From positions 1 to 53,005 of the forward strand of contig WYEN01000048.1 of the NCBI GenBank assembly GCA_009903825.1: a DNA stretch of 53,005 nt, in the 5' to 3' direction. The stretch comes from Desulfurococcales archaeon (GTDB lineage Archaea; Thermoproteota; Thermoprotei_A; Sulfolobales; AG1). The notes under the pieces were generated by a model. The model saw only the letters and a list, made by a program, of their open reading frames with translations, ran no database searches and was not told the DNA's origin. This document shows positions 52,302 to 53,005 of this stretch, piece after piece (position 1 is the stretch's first letter; each line of letters starts with the position of its first letter). The position numbers and the translations under genes are program-made.

Positions 52302-52628
52302 TTATTCTCTCTCTTCTTCAACAATCATTATTATATTCTCAGAAGGTATGCCTAGGTCATTTATAAGTATCTGTTTAACTTTATATCTATGATCTCCTTG
52401 AAGCTCTATTCTACCATCTTTAGCAGTTCCTCCAGTAGCTAATTTAGATTTTAACATAGATGCTATCTTCCTAAGATCATCATAACCGTCTAATCCTTCA
52501 ATTATTGTCACTTCTTTATTAAATTTTCTTTTCTCAAGTCTTATCTTAATAATTTGTTGCTCAGCTACTAACTGTTTACATATCTCTGGTGGGAGACCTC
52601 CGCACAATGATTCTAATTCATCACTCAT
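52302..52628 (-). CDS. Translation initiation factor aIF1 (SUI1 family)
   Basis: aIF1 monitors start-codon selection on the small ribosomal subunit. The 108-residue product has the SUI1 core: T-I-I-E-G-L-D, then [20 protein letters not shown], and a closing helix K-V-K-Q-I-L. The N-terminal tail [10 protein letters not shown] carries two cysteines, as in many crenarchaeal versions. The gene converges with glyS and has a TATA-like ATATTTATATA about 40-50 bases upstream. Confidence 0.95.
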   Translation of the reverse strand: MSDELESLCGGLPPEICKQLVAEQQIIKIRLEKRKFNKEVTIIEGLDGYDDLRKIASMLKSKLATGGTAKDGRIELQGDHRYKVKQILINDLGIPSENIIMIVEEERE

Positions 52629-52866
52629 ATTTAGAGAGATACACCCGATTAGATTTATTCTCTGAGGTATATAAATATTATTTCTATGATCATGATCTGA
52701 TGAGATCTTTTAATAAGATAAATGATCTTTTATTTATGTCTGTTGATGCTATCAAAATTTTTATTCTATTTATATAAATATTTTTATTTCGATATTATTA
52801 ATAGGTATAGAGAAGTGTCACTTTTCATCATTAATATCTATGTTCGAATAGAGATGGTGAGGGCTT
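52629..52866. other. AT-rich intergenic region between aIF1 and the last gene
   Basis: It holds divergent promoters. I see no gene, hairpin or RNA that I could support here. A short open frame on the + strand starts inside the aIF1 gene and has no plausible ribosome site or composition. Confidence 0.4.
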
Positions 52867-53005
52867 ATGGTGGAGTTTACCTATAGAAGAGAGACCCATT
52901 TTTATTACAAGATTAATCTGCCGATAACTTCGGTAAGAGATTTCATAATTAACCTCGAAAACCAATCTATTGAGATTCCTAAGAGTAAAATAATTGGTGT
53001 GGCAA
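52867..53005 (+). CDS. Start of an unidentified gene (truncated by the window edge)
   Basis: An ATG at 52867 preceded by GGTGAGG about five bases upstream opens a frame of 46 codons to the end of the window. The visible product begins M-V-E-F-T-Y-R-R-E-T and continues with alternating hydrophobic residues suggesting beta strands. It is too short to name a family. Confidence 0.55.
   Translation, partial: MVEFTYRRETHFYYKINLPITSVRDFIINLENQSIEIPKSKIIGVA

Noticed and set aside
52589-52777. 62-codon open frame overlapping the start of aIF1
   Set aside because: No ribosome site or promoter supports it, and its composition is that of AT-rich intergenic DNA.

Overview
The window looks like the chromosome of a hyperthermophilic member of the Thermoproteota (Crenarchaeota). 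The evidence is two complete reverse gyrases, a crenarchaeal OB-fold SSB with an acidic tail, a Gins23-MCM pair, archaeal EF-2, FEN1, aIF1, RNase P subunit Rnp4, a TFB-type zinc-ribbon protein, and an intron-bearing tRNA-Thr. Genes are densely packed, base composition is AT-rich, and TATA boxes often lie about 25 bases before the start codon, so many genes look leaderless. GATC and AGATCT are strikingly frequent on both strands. I cannot name the species. The gene set fits an Acidilobales, Sulfolobales or Desulfurococcales relative.

Layout. 1-650: the 3' end of an IS200/IS605-type tnpB with its right end, inserted into what appears to be a CaiB/BaiF CoA-transferase gene, of which only the tail remains. 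650-3000: a pantothenate operon (panB, panE) with a HemK/Mtq2-type methyltransferase. 3.1-9.7 kb: a membrane protein, a YchF GTPase, an A24 prepilin peptidase, and gins23-mcm, where mcm carries an intein. 9.7-19.8 kb: two reverse gyrases flank EF-2 and rnp4. 19.8-27.4 kb: a CorA transporter, an orphan tnpB-3'-end-like structured sequence, an ABC/FtsX-like exporter next to an OPT-family transporter, a catalytically broken nitrilase-fold protein and an RHH regulator that seems to start with CTG. 27.4-29.9 kb: a HerA/DUF87 ATPase paired with an unusual TFB-like protein, then tRNA-Thr. 29.9-35.5 kb: gcvT-gcvH, fen1, a cis-prenyltransferase, and a two-gene MetE-type methionine synthase pair.

35.5-43.5 kb holds a coherent acyl-CoA oxidation module: a fused 3-hydroxyacyl-CoA dehydrogenase/enoyl-CoA hydratase, divergent etfBA, and a membrane-bound NarI/HdrD-type protein of the kind that passes ETF electrons to quinone. 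A sugar-nucleotide epimerase, an orphan PqqD-like protein and SSB are interspersed. 43.5-46.3 kb is a feoA-feoB-feoC-like iron uptake operon with two DtxR-type palindromes. 46.3-53 kb carries ridA, an AbrB-PhoU regulator with a duplicated operator-like repeat over its promoter, a second orphan IS605-type right end, myo-inositol-phosphate synthase with a degenerate paralogue, glyS, aIF1 and the start of an unidentified gene.

The most unusual elements are the orphan tnpB-like right-end sequences, the TFB-like/HerA-type pair, the ABC/FtsX-like exporter with a split permease beside an OPT transporter, the paired pseudo-enzymes (nitrilase and inositol-phosphate synthase), and a set of clear dyad operators in divergent promoters. 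No CRISPR array, rRNA gene or defence island is visible.
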